DNA from: a virus
Length of the DNA stretch: 26,536 nucleotides
Reading direction: 5' to 3' (one strand)
Virus record (IMG/VR): IMGVR_UViG_3300042383_000620
Span: 1-26,536 of that record
The position numbers and the translations under genes were made by a program. Each line of letters starts with the position of its first letter. Within the stretch, counting starts at the first letter, position 1. Positions 9,131-16,388 of this stretch are shown here, piece by piece. The notes below the pieces were generated by a model, which did not search any database, was not told the DNA's origin, and was given only the letters and a program-made list of their open reading frames with translations.

Positions 9131-10962
9131 GCCTTGCTACCGGCAAGTTCCGAGTCATCCTTTACAGCCTTGACACATCAACGGGCTGGAGAGGATCTGT
9201 AGCATCTGCTATATACGACCCCATTGAGGTTGGCGTATCTGAGCGTGCCAACGAGGTAGGAGAGGCCTACTGGGTGCTTCCAAACAACCACCCTCTTATT
9301 CTAGACTGCGTCCCTCTTACAAGGCACTACGAAATCCACAGGTACGACATCGATTCAAACAACTACAAGTGGGTTGGTGCGGGGGTCTTGGATGACGCCG
9401 AGGTGGGGGAAAACGAAACCACGTTCCGAGGAATAGACTACATGGCGGTATTCAATCAATACTACACGCCAACGGTTGCACTAACTTTTACGTCCACGAG
9501 CTACATTTCTCCAGACATTTCTCCGTCCACTGCAACAGATGATTTCCTAAAAACAATTTTCGGTTTTTCTGACGGGGCCACACTGAGCGGGACAGACGGG
9601 GATGACGATCCCTCCGGGGAGACCGCCCCTGGCGCCCAGGTATGGTTTTCTAACAAGGCGAACCTTAGGATAGAACAAATTGACGTGTCGTCAAAGGTGA
9701 GCGACACCCTGGTAATAAATGGTTCTACGGCGACCACCCCGAGCTCTACAATACTTTGGAATGCAGTTTGGGCAGGGACAATTACCGCAAATTTTGAATC
9801 AACCAAAACATGGAGATTCCGACTAGACGTAACACCGCCATCGCCAGAGTCCCCTAACGTTCCGGCGACTACGGGCGGAGTGTACGAAGCCACCTTTACT
9901 GGGGACTCGACGTTTGCCATTAACGATTGCGCTGTGACTCTGTACCCCTATGAGACGAAGGCGGCCATGAGGGCAATAATGATATCCAATGGCAGCACTA
10001 CTGCCGCGGCAGACTCTGCCCTTGAGACAAACAAGGGGAAGTTTGCCCTGAGAAAAGGGGTTACGTACAGCGCCCACATACACGGTGCTATATATCGAAC
10101 AAGCTCCGGAAAGGGGTACGCGCACTGGATACGGGGAAAGAACCCAGGTAAAACGGATAAGTTTACGTTAGGGACAGGTTATGAGACCTTTACCGACATA
10201 TTCGACCGAGTGTTCAACGCCGCAAAAACAACCTTCCCGCTTAGCCGGATTAGGTATGCCTCTAGGTCGGTATCCGGGTCCCCCTTCACAACACTTCTAA
10301 CATTCAGTGCCGGAGAACCCTCTGTAACATACCTGGCCAATACAGCACGACTTGAGATGGCCTCAAGAACGGACGGAGAAAAGACTATATTTGGAATATC
10401 CCATCCTCCTTCCACAGGCAGCTACAACGGGGACTTCCGGGTTAGGTGCAACGTATCGTCCTCAAACATTGACACGATCAGGCTGTCTTACCCCGAGACC
10501 ATCAGGGCCTACTCGTACAGCCCGGGAACATCGAGCGTAAAGACTCATATCCGCGTCATCCCCTCCACTCCGTTCCTTGCCGGTACGTCCAGCGGCGGTG
10601 CAGTGGGTATTTCAATTGACGGGTCTACGGCCACCACCGGAGAGGCATCCATCTACGGTGAGATCCCCCTACTAGAGACTAGGGCAGGGCTTGTTGATGA
10701 CATAGCCGCTGACCTGGAGGCTACCAGGCTTGCAGACTCCTCTAAGTCAGACAACACCAAGACGGTAAACATTGTCGTCAAGGAGGAAGCCCTTAAGCCG
10801 TGGGAGGGGTTTGATCTTGGCGACTCAGTTGCGGTTCACGTGGTACATGGAAACGTCAACCTTCCAAACGAGTCCCTAAACATAGCCGGAATGGACTGGG
10901 TGGGCTTTTCCGATGGGCACGAAGAGCTTACTCTGGAGCTAATTAATGGTAACAATTTCTAA
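9127..10962 (+). CDS. Tail hub / tail-associated protein (Gp37-like)
   Basis: The 611-aa protein opens with a hub-like domain (residues 1-130: LYSLDTSTGW, EVGEAYWVLPNNHPLI, HYEIHRYD, GVLDDAEV, TTFRGIDYMAVF). This resembles the gp27/Tal hub fold and the siphovirus ReqiPepy6 gp37-like family. The C-terminal section closes the hub (VDDIAADLEATRLADSSK, then EALKPWEGFDLGDSVAVHV). A Thr/Ser-rich insertion of beta character (about 170-330) may be a carbohydrate-binding or receptor-contact module. The GTG start forms GTGA with the previous stop. As the last large tail gene in the window it is the best candidate for contact with the host surface. Confidence 0.66.
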   Translation: MSLATGKFRVILYSLDTSTGWRGSVASAIYDPIEVGVSERANEVGEAYWVLPNNHPLILDCVPLTRHYEIHRYDIDSNNYKWVGAGVLDDAEVGENETTFRGIDYMAVFNQYYTPTVALTFTSTSYISPDISPSTATDDFLKTIFGFSDGATLSGTDGDDDPSGETAPGAQVWFSNKANLRIEQIDVSSKVSDTLVINGSTATTPSSTILWNAVWAGTITANFESTKTWRFRLDVTPPSPESPNVPATTGGVYEATFTGDSTFAINDCAVTLYPYETKAAMRAIMISNGSTTAAADSALETNKGKFALRKGVTYSAHIHGAIYRTSSGKGYAHWIRGKNPGKTDKFTLGTGYETFTDIFDRVFNAAKTTFPLSRIRYASRSVSGSPFTTLLTFSAGEPSVTYLANTARLEMASRTDGEKTIFGISHPPSTGSYNGDFRVRCNVSSSNIDTIRLSYPETIRAYSYSPGTSSVKTHIRVIPSTPFLAGTSSGGAVGISIDGSTATTGEASIYGEIPLLETRAGLVDDIAADLEATRLADSSKSDNTKTVNIVVKEEALKPWEGFDLGDSVAVHVVHGNVNLPNESLNIAGMDWVGFSDGHEELTLELINGNNF

Positions 10963-11210
10963 TGTCATACGCTCAATTTCAGGCCCTCATGGCCGCGATC
11001 AACAGCGTCAGGGAAGACCTGACCGAGCGGCTGGACCGTATTGAGACACGCCTAAGGGACGTAGAGGACTTCCAGACCAGGTCTGAGGCATTGGACGAGG
11101 CTGGACGTGACCGGTCAATTGCGCTACGATGGCGTGTGGGGATCGCTATTAGCGCCCTAGGGGCAGTCATGTCCTTCATACTACAGGCAATAAAGCTTGG
11201 GGGAAACTAA
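10962..11210 (+). CDS. Coiled-coil single-TM protein, XhlA/holin-like
   Basis: The 82-aa protein has an N-terminal coiled coil (about residues 8-45, SVREDLTERLDRIETRLRDV) and one C-terminal membrane helix (about 57-77, WRVGIAISALGAVMSFILQA) followed by a short polar end. This is the architecture of XhlA-type haemolysin/holin proteins encoded after phage tail genes. Both ends are coupled through TAATG junctions. It could act in lysis or anchor a complex to the membrane. A second small TM protein is encoded at 17062, so which one is the holin is open. Confidence 0.65.
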   Translation: MSYAQFQALMAAINSVREDLTERLDRIETRLRDVEDFQTRSEALDEAGRDRSIALRWRVGIAISALGAVMSFILQAIKLGGN

Positions 11211-12001
11211 TGTCTCAGGAGATACGGATCATTAAGATGCTGAAGGATCAGGGTCTGTCATTCTCTCAGATAGGCGAGAAGATTGGTCTAACCAAAGACC
11301 AGGTCCAGAAGAAGCTTAAGGCCTATGGGTCAGACGTTGACGAAGGCACATCAGAACTGTATAATAGTACAGAAGGACTGGACAAAAAGAATAATCGAAA
11401 AACTAATAAGAAGCTAAACAGAACTGTTAATAGTTCAGGAGTTCTGTATACACCCGGCGGAGATGACTACATCGGAGTCAACGTCGGGTTCTTTGATATT
11501 GAAAGCACTTACTCCAGCTGGCGACGGATGCTCGTGGGATCGATTGCCGACCAGTTCGGTAACGTTGAGACGTACACGCTGGACACCCATCCCGGAAAGA
11601 ATTGGCTTGACGACTCTAAGCTAGTCGAGGCATACGCCCGACGTCTCGAGGAGTTTGACGTGCTCTATTCATGGAACGGTAAGCTGTTTGACATCCCAGT
11701 AATCAACTCGCGCCTATTGAAGAACGATCTTAATCCGTGCGAGCCACAGATGCATGTGGACCTTATGTATAAGGCCACCGGATCTGCCCTGGCGATTGGC
11801 CGAAAGTCCCTAGAGAACGTGTCCAAGTACTTTGAGGTCAACAACTCCAAGACTCCGCTTGACGTGCGTATCTGGGATCGTGCTGACCACGGGGACAAGG
11901 ATGCATACGAATTGATTATCGAACATTGCGAAGCAGACGTATTGGTCCTTAGGGACGTGTTCGGAAAGCTAAAGAAGCTCGTCCACGTAATGCACCGATG
12001 A
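11210..12001 (+). CDS. HTH-fused DEDD-type 3'-5' exonuclease (YprB/RNase H-like)
   Basis: The 263-aa protein joins two modules. Residues 5-38 read as a helix-turn-helix (IKMLKDQGLSFSQIGEKIGL). A Lys/Asn-rich linker (about 45-75) follows, then an RNase H-like exonuclease. Motif I is FFDIES (D96, E98), motif II is SWNGKLFDIP (N and D161) and motif III is HCEAD (H239, D243). The H-x3-D spacing is that of DEDDy enzymes, with His in place of Tyr. It probably trims DNA or RNA ends, targeted by the HTH. The ATG follows from the previous TAATG junction and the gene overlaps RmlD through ATGA. Confidence 0.78.
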   Translation: MSQEIRIIKMLKDQGLSFSQIGEKIGLTKDQVQKKLKAYGSDVDEGTSELYNSTEGLDKKNNRKTNKKLNRTVNSSGVLYTPGGDDYIGVNVGFFDIESTYSSWRRMLVGSIADQFGNVETYTLDTHPGKNWLDDSKLVEAYARRLEEFDVLYSWNGKLFDIPVINSRLLKNDLNPCEPQMHVDLMYKATGSALAIGRKSLENVSKYFEVNNSKTPLDVRIWDRADHGDKDAYELIIEHCEADVLVLRDVFGKLKKLVHVMHR

Positions 12002-12855
12002 GAGTGGGCGTGGTCGGCAGCGGCCAAGTCGCCCAACACATCGTTGCCGAGGCTAAGGAAACAGGGCTTGACATCGTACTCATCGGCCGTGCCGATGGGC
12101 CTACGGTTTCTAACCGTGCATTTGATCCCAACCGCACGTGGGTTGACGGGGAGGACTTGATCCTCGCCGTCTCCGACTGCGACGTTGTGATCAACACGGC
12201 CGCGTTCCGTGACCTTAACTCGTGCGAAAAAGACAAGGCAACAGCAATGAAGGTAAATATCGACCTGCCCAGGCTCCTCTCTCAGAGGGGGCCTAGGCAG
12301 GTCTTTTTGTCTACGGATTATGTCTTCCGCGGCTTGCATGATAGTAAGCGAAAAGAAGACGACACAACAGACGCGGCCTGCGTATACGGTATCACCAAGG
12401 CCGCTGGCGAACGGGAGGTCCTGTCACTGGGCGGGGCGGTCGTAAGGATCGCCTCGCCCTGGGGCATTTATCCTAGCCCGGAGCGACCGCACTTCGTGGA
12501 CTCTATTGTCTCGAAGGGGATCGCTGCCGGGACACTGGACATGCCAACAGATCAGCACTTCTCTCCTACGTACCTTCCAGACGTAGCTAGCATTATCCTT
12601 GACGTGGCCGCAGATCCTAACATGTCGGGGATATTCCATGCTGTCAATGGTGGGTCTACCAACTGGAAAGACTTTACTGCCTATATCTTTGAAGTTCTTA
12701 GGTCGAAGGTTAAAGTAAAAGGCTCCGATAGGGGCGACATATTGCGGCCCAAGTTTGGGGCTCTTCAGAACACAAAGCTGCCACGTCCTAGGCACTGGGC
12801 ACTTGCTTTGGAGGAGTACCTGAAGGGGCCGATTCGAGCAGAGGACAGACGATGA
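11998..12855 (+). CDS. rmlD: dTDP-4-dehydrorhamnose reductase-like (RmlD family)
   Basis: The 285-aa extended short-chain dehydrogenase has an N-terminal nucleotide-binding loop (VVGSGQVA, residues 5-12), the RmlD signature STDYVF (T106, D107) and the catalytic YxxxK as YGITK (Y130, K134) followed by AAGE. Later it has the substrate-side PTDQHFSPTYLPDVA stretch near 180. RmlD reduces dTDP-4-keto-L-rhamnose to dTDP-L-rhamnose with NAD(P)H. It overlaps the exonuclease by ATGA and runs into the epimerase with a 4-base overlap. No RmlA or RmlB is in the window, so the substrate must come from the host or from genes outside. Exact substrate is inferred. Confidence 0.82.
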   Translation: MRVGVVGSGQVAQHIVAEAKETGLDIVLIGRADGPTVSNRAFDPNRTWVDGEDLILAVSDCDVVINTAAFRDLNSCEKDKATAMKVNIDLPRLLSQRGPRQVFLSTDYVFRGLHDSKRKEDDTTDAACVYGITKAAGEREVLSLGGAVVRIASPWGIYPSPERPHFVDSIVSKGIAAGTLDMPTDQHFSPTYLPDVASIILDVAADPNMSGIFHAVNGGSTNWKDFTAYIFEVLRSKVKVKGSDRGDILRPKFGALQNTKLPRPRHWALALEEYLKGPIRAEDRR

Positions 12856-13796
12856 ATATATTAATTACCGGGAACCTTGGGTATCTCGGATCAGTGCTAA
12901 CGAACATGGCTAAGATGCATGGGCACATCGTTCATGGTCTTGACAACGGAATGCAGGTAGCAACCCTGATTGAAGAGGATATGGTCTACGACGTTGACGC
13001 GCAGTACGCAGCAATCAAGGACATGGGGGACACGAGGTACGACGTTGTTTACCATCTGGCGGCCATATCCAACGATCCAATGGGAGATGCCTTCAAGGAT
13101 CTAACTCATGCTACTAACGTCGTTCTGGTTGAGGCGCTATGCGCTAAGTACCCGAACGCACGCCACGTGCTTGCCTCCTCGGCATCTGTCTACGGGGCGA
13201 TCCCGTCGACGGACATTGCCGATGAGAGGTACCCATTCAACCCTCTTACCGCGTATGCAGTGAGCAAGGTTGAAGCGGAGAAGGTGGTGAGGAGTAACTG
13301 GGATTACTCCATATTGCGCATGGGCACACTGTGGGGCGGGTCACCCAATTTCCGTAGGGACATCGTAGTAAACGCGTTTATGCACGAAGGCATTCACTCT
13401 GGGATCATCCGGCCGAAGGCCCAGGCCAGGCGGCCAATGCTCCATGTAGCTGATGCTGCTAGGACTATGATGCTGGCCGGCAGATCTGGCCTATGGATGA
13501 ACCGGGTGGTAAACGTTGGGGCGGAGAACACAACGGTCAGCGATATCGCCAAGGCCGTTGCATTCTACCTTGCCATTGACGTTGACTGGTCAGAATCCAA
13601 AGAGCCGGACAAGCGCGATTACGCGATGGACTGTTCAAGGTATAACAGTATCTCGGCTGAGCTGGCGCCTCTTCTTAGGGTAGGGGACATTGGGGCTATG
13701 GCCGGAGTTCGGTCTTCGGTGCTGGCTTACGGCAAGCCTTACCCGACCAGGCTAGAGCAATTGCGGACGTGGTTTGACAACTACAAAAATCCGTGA
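12852..13796 (+). CDS. NAD-dependent sugar epimerase/dehydratase (extended SDR)
   Basis: The 314-aa protein shows a full extended-SDR layout: GxxGxxG as TGNLGYLG (residues 6-13), HLAAISNDP (68-76), SSASVYG (109-115) and the catalytic YAVSK (Y135, K139), then RRPMLHVADAA and NVGAENTTVSDIA for substrate binding. The ISNDP variant is common in nucleotide-sugar epimerases of surface-glycan clusters. It would epimerise, reduce or dehydrate an NDP-sugar and is coupled to the RmlD-like gene, so the two probably act on the same pool. A promoter-like TTGACA overlaps its 3' end. Confidence 0.85.
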   Translation: MNILITGNLGYLGSVLTNMAKMHGHIVHGLDNGMQVATLIEEDMVYDVDAQYAAIKDMGDTRYDVVYHLAAISNDPMGDAFKDLTHATNVVLVEALCAKYPNARHVLASSASVYGAIPSTDIADERYPFNPLTAYAVSKVEAEKVVRSNWDYSILRMGTLWGGSPNFRRDIVVNAFMHEGIHSGIIRPKAQARRPMLHVADAARTMMLAGRSGLWMNRVVNVGAENTTVSDIAKAVAFYLAIDVDWSESKEPDKRDYAMDCSRYNSISAELAPLLRVGDIGAMAGVRSSVLAYGKPYPTRLEQLRTWFDNYKNP

Positions 13797-13802
13797 GAGA
13801 AT
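13774..13802 (+). promoter_or_regulatory. Candidate sigma70-type promoter for the recombination operon
   Basis: A perfect TTGACA at 13774-13779 lies 17 bases before GAGAAT at 13797-13802 (four of six matches to TATAAT). The -35 box is inside the last codons of the epimerase gene. Transcription would start about 13808 and enter the two-hairpin leader before the Cas4-like gene. Confidence 0.5.
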
Positions 13803-13806
13803 AGGG

Positions 13807-13860
13807 TCGTAGAGACCAATTTCTACGAGGGCTCCTGCGTAGGTCTCCGCAGGAGCCCTC
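13807..13860 (+). promoter_or_regulatory. Two-hairpin leader/terminator with complementary loops
   Basis: Hairpin A is TCGTAGA / TCTACGA with loop GACCAATT (13807-13828). Hairpin B is GAGGGCTCCTGCG / CGCAGGAGCCCTC, 13 bp perfect, with loop TAGGTCTC (13827-13860). GACC in loop A is complementary to GGTC in loop B, so the loops could kiss. No T-run follows hairpin B. It may end the sugar operon, regulate the recombination operon, or both. Confidence 0.65.
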
Positions 13861-13884
13861 AACTATCTGAGACTAGGTGGCGAT

Positions 13885-14541
13885 ATGTACGTTAAGGACA
13901 AGATCGACCAGGTCCTAAGGGACCGTAACGAAGTCGGTAGACCGTCTAAGAGAAAGTGGCGCGGCAGCCTTCTTGGTGGATGCGTCCGGGCGCACTGGTA
14001 CTCAGCCAACGGCGTGCCTGCTTCGGAGCCATTTACCGATGACACCCTGCGAGTATTCGCAATGGGTAATGCGGTTGGTGACTTCCTGGAGAAGGCACTG
14101 CGCGAGGCGTACGGAGACAGGATCAGATTCGAGGTTCCGGTTATATCAGACGAGTTCGACTTTGCCGGAAACATTGACGCCTTGATCCAACTAGAGGGCG
14201 GCAAGGTAATCGTTCTAGAATTTAAAAGCATCAAGCACCAAGGGTTCATCAGACTCAAGGACCCCAAGCCAGAGCATGCCATACAGGTGGCATCTTATGC
14301 CAGGCTGATCGGGGCTCAGGACATCGAGGCCTGGGTGGTATACGTCGACAAAGAGAACTACAACATCCTGGAGTTCCAGGTGGACATACCCTCTTGGGCC
14401 GACCGAGCCAGGAGAATACTAAATGTGCTAGACTACTATGGCGACCGAAAACCGCCACGGTTGCCAGAGGCCGACACACGGAAGTGGCCGTGTGGATGGT
14501 GTAATTGGCGGACAGAATGTCTAGGAGGTACAAATGGCTGA
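13885..14541 (+). CDS. Cas4/RecB-like PD-(D/E)XK nuclease with Fe-S cysteines
   Basis: The 218-aa protein carries the nuclease core AGNIDALI (D near 97), VLEFKS (E and K near 111 and 113) and a following QVASY motif (Q near 133). Four cysteines are placed as in Cas4/AddB iron-sulfur nucleases: one near residue 33 (GGCVRAHWY) and three in PCGWCNWRTEC at the C-terminus. In phages such enzymes resect DNA ends to feed single-strand annealing, and here the ERF annealing gene follows with an 8-base overlap. An AGGTGG site precedes the ATG. It is a stand-alone phage version; no Cas1, Cas2 or repeat array is present. Confidence 0.85.
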   Translation: MYVKDKIDQVLRDRNEVGRPSKRKWRGSLLGGCVRAHWYSANGVPASEPFTDDTLRVFAMGNAVGDFLEKALREAYGDRIRFEVPVISDEFDFAGNIDALIQLEGGKVIVLEFKSIKHQGFIRLKDPKPEHAIQVASYARLIGAQDIEAWVVYVDKENYNILEFQVDIPSWADRARRILNVLDYYGDRKPPRLPEADTRKWPCGWCNWRTECLGGTNG

Positions 14542-15055
14542 GGCCAAGAAGAACCTAGCTGCCAAGCTCGTGGACATCATGCGGGCAGTTGGATACATCC
14601 GTAAGTCTGGTACTAACCAGGCCCAGGGATACAAGTACGTAATGGCTACCGATGTGGCGGACGCGGTCCGCGAGGAGATGGCCAAGAACAACGTGTCGAT
14701 GGTTCCATCGTCGGTCGATGTGGTTGCGGAGGGGCTTACGCCTAGCGGCAAGCAGACTCTTCTTACACTTCGATTCACGTGGACTCTTACAGATGGAGAT
14801 ACTGGCGAGACGATTTCGTTCCAGTCCATTGGCACAGGATCGGATAGCAGCGACAAGGCTGCGTACAAGGCGGCCACCGGTGCGCTTAAGTACGCACTCC
14901 TGACCGCTTTCCTTATCCCTACAGGCGACGACCCGGAGAATGACAGCGGCGACAAGACAATTGCCGACGCAGCTGCTAGAATCTTCGAGGCTAAGCCAGC
15001 GGCAAAGGCGCCCGCCAAGACAGCGTCTGCAGACTTTGAAGGGGTGGACTTCTAA
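14534..15055 (+). CDS. erf: ERF-family single-strand annealing recombinase
   Basis: The 173-aa protein matches the ERF family. An N-terminal helical start (AKLVDIMRAVGYIRKSG) is followed by a conserved core near residues 95-133 (GTGSDSSDKAAYKAATGALK, then YALLTAFLIPTGDDPE), the ERF hallmark with Lys and DDPE. ERF proteins anneal complementary single strands and support recombination-dependent replication or circularisation. The C-terminus is a low-complexity Ala/Lys linker ending in acidic DFEGVDF, which resembles an SSB-type acidic tip. An AGGAGG site lies 7 bases before the ATG. It is coupled on both sides to a nuclease and an unknown protein. Confidence 0.88.
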   Translation: MAEAKKNLAAKLVDIMRAVGYIRKSGTNQAQGYKYVMATDVADAVREEMAKNNVSMVPSSVDVVAEGLTPSGKQTLLTLRFTWTLTDGDTGETISFQSIGTGSDSSDKAAYKAATGALKYALLTAFLIPTGDDPENDSGDKTIADAAARIFEAKPAAKAPAKTASADFEGVDF

Positions 15056-15447
15056 TGGAACGACTTGATCTTTGGTTTGGTAAGGAGGCTCCGGTGCGCA
15101 AGCGCATCGAGAAGCTTGGGGTAAACGCCCTGACCTTCCGCGGGCAGGCTCAGACAGCTGAGTATGATTCATGGGTGGCCAGCAAGAAGCAGGGTCCAGA
15201 GCCGACCGTACGGTATCTTAACGCATCGGTTACCGTGTTCGATGAAGGTCTATGTGAGCACGTCGAGAAGATTTACGCTTCGTACTCAAAGAAGCTGGAG
15301 TCAGACAGCCGGGATCCTCGACCGCACATTCATGTCATTGGCCGTTACAGCGGAGAGAAGAAGCTCTCCGATGATGGCAAGCGGTACTTCGTCGACTTCA
15401 ATGTTGTCGAGGCTAGCCCACTAATCTTTGGGCCACTTCGCAAGTGA
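15055..15447 (+). CDS. Hypothetical protein in the recombination operon
   Basis: The 130-aa protein is not recognised. It is mixed alpha/beta with a basic start (FGKEAPVRKRIEKLG), a central ASVTVFDEGLCEHVEKIY segment and a beta-rich end (PHIHVIGRYSGEKK, then YFVDFNVVEASPLIFGP). Length and strand pattern could fit an OB-fold DNA-binding protein, but no motif proves it. It is coupled to ERF by TAATG and to the next gene by GTGA, so it is a genuine member of this operon and may assist recombination. Confidence 0.7.
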   Translation: MERLDLWFGKEAPVRKRIEKLGVNALTFRGQAQTAEYDSWVASKKQGPEPTVRYLNASVTVFDEGLCEHVEKIYASYSKKLESDSRDPRPHIHVIGRYSGEKKLSDDGKRYFVDFNVVEASPLIFGPLRK

Positions 15448-15653
15448 CCGTAGAGTTCAGCGGTGCCAGGGCAGTAATCGAGGCTTCTCGATGCGCCCTG
15501 GACCGCGAATACTCTAAGCGTGACCACGCAGAGTGCGAGTGGTGTGCGCATCTTCCGGCAGACATCGTAAAGAGCGTCTGGATGTGGATGCGTAACCCCA
15601 GCAATTCGGCTGAGATCTCTAAGGAAGATCGAGGCGAGGAGCAGCTTTGGTAG
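15444..15653 (+). CDS. Small cysteine-containing hypothetical protein
   Basis: The 69-aa protein starts at GTG, forming a GTGA overlap with the previous gene. It contains CALDREYSKRDHAECEWCAHLP, with a CEWC knuckle plus an upstream Cys and two His that could bind zinc. The C-terminus is acidic. It is not recognised; placement among recombination genes and tight coupling support that it is real. Confidence 0.6.
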   Translation: MTVEFSGARAVIEASRCALDREYSKRDHAECEWCAHLPADIVKSVWMWMRNPSNSAEISKEDRGEEQLW

Positions 15654-16057
15654 CAGCGTTTCTGGCTGCAGTCATTGCGATCTGCGGGCACGGGACGACT
15701 GAAAAAGAAAAGGGCTGGGCGTCTTGGTATGCCTCTCCGCTAGCATCGAGCAGCAATTACAATAACCCCTGGTACACACGCGGTAAGAACAAGACCCTTA
15801 ACTTCGCAGCGGTAAAATCATTCCGCTGGGGCGACACTCCGTACAGCATTCATTTGTGTGCGGTTAAGACCGGCAAATGCGTTATAGCTAGAGTGGTCGA
15901 TCATTGTAGCGGCTGCACCGGCAAGCGACTAGTCGATCTAAGCCCGATACTTTTCACAGCGCTTGGCATCCCGCTCCATCATGGAGTGGCCAAGGTGTTT
16001 CTTAGGAGGTTGGATGGCAATCAAAGGTCCTCTTACTGCAGCCCAACGGCGCGGTAG
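15647..16057 (+). CDS. Exported double-psi beta-barrel (RlpA/expansin-like) protein, lysin candidate
   Basis: The 136-aa protein starts at TTG with GAGGCGAGGAG upstream. Residues 2-13 are hydrophobic (VAAFLAAVIAIC), a short signal or membrane anchor; the lipobox is imperfect. Residues 23-121 match the double-psi beta-barrel of RlpA and expansin-like proteins: GWASWYAS, ARVVDHCSGC (D85, H86, C87, C90), VDLSP (96-100) and a GVAKVFLRRL strand. Relatives bind or cleave peptidoglycan. As no classical endolysin is present in the window, this is the best candidate for a cell-wall-acting lysis protein. The four cysteines (71, 78, 87, 90) may form disulfides outside the membrane. The function as lysin is inferred. 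Confidence 0.75.
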   Translation: MVAAFLAAVIAICGHGTTEKEKGWASWYASPLASSSNYNNPWYTRGKNKTLNFAAVKSFRWGDTPYSIHLCAVKTGKCVIARVVDHCSGCTGKRLVDLSPILFTALGIPLHHGVAKVFLRRLDGNQRSSYCSPTAR

Positions 16058-16388
16058 GAATAATAGAAAGAGGGGGAACTCAATTGAGCTCTGGGCCTGT
16101 AAGGAACTTGGCATTTCTCGTACAGGAATGTTTGGAGGGAAGGCTGATGGGGGCAGACACGACGAGTGGCTGGTCATTCAAGTCAAATCCGGTCCGTCCA
16201 ACTTCTCGGAGAAGGTCTGGGGGCTTCTTGAGTCTCTTAAGCCGAACGCATCGCAGCTCAAAGCGGTAGTCTTTGCAAGCGCTGACGGACCAGGGGTCAA
16301 GCGCCGGGCGTACGTGGTAACAACCCTGGATGATTTCAAAGAGTGGTTTGGAGGGAGATATGGATCAGACACCGAAGATACTGAGTAA
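16014..16388 (+). CDS. Holliday-junction-resolvase-like PD-(D/E)XK nuclease
   Basis: The 124-aa protein begins with a basic stretch (QRRGRNNRKRGNSIE). It has E25 after RGNSIE, GKADGGRHD (D45, D50) and VIQVKSG (Q56, K58), an arrangement like archaeal Hjc and phage resolvases, with Gln in place of the usual Glu of ExK. It would cut branched DNA from recombination or before packaging. The ATG at 16014 is chosen because AGGAGG sits 4 bases upstream; an earlier in-frame ATG at 15963 lies inside the RlpA-like gene and lacks a site. It overlaps the RlpA-like gene by 44 bases and the RmlC-like gene by 29. Confidence 0.72.
   Translation: MAIKGPLTAAQRRGRNNRKRGNSIELWACKELGISRTGMFGGKADGGRHDEWLVIQVKSGPSNFSEKVWGLLESLKPNASQLKAVVFASADGPGVKRRAYVVTTLDDFKEWFGGRYGSDTEDTE

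Noticed and set aside
13885-14541. Cas4-like gene as evidence of a CRISPR system
   Set aside because: No repeats, Cas1 or Cas2; such nucleases are common in phage recombination operons, and ERF follows directly.
15650-15690. Lipoprotein signal in the RlpA-like protein
   Set aside because: The Cys after the hydrophobic stretch is preceded by Ile rather than Gly, Ala or Ser, so the lipobox is poor.
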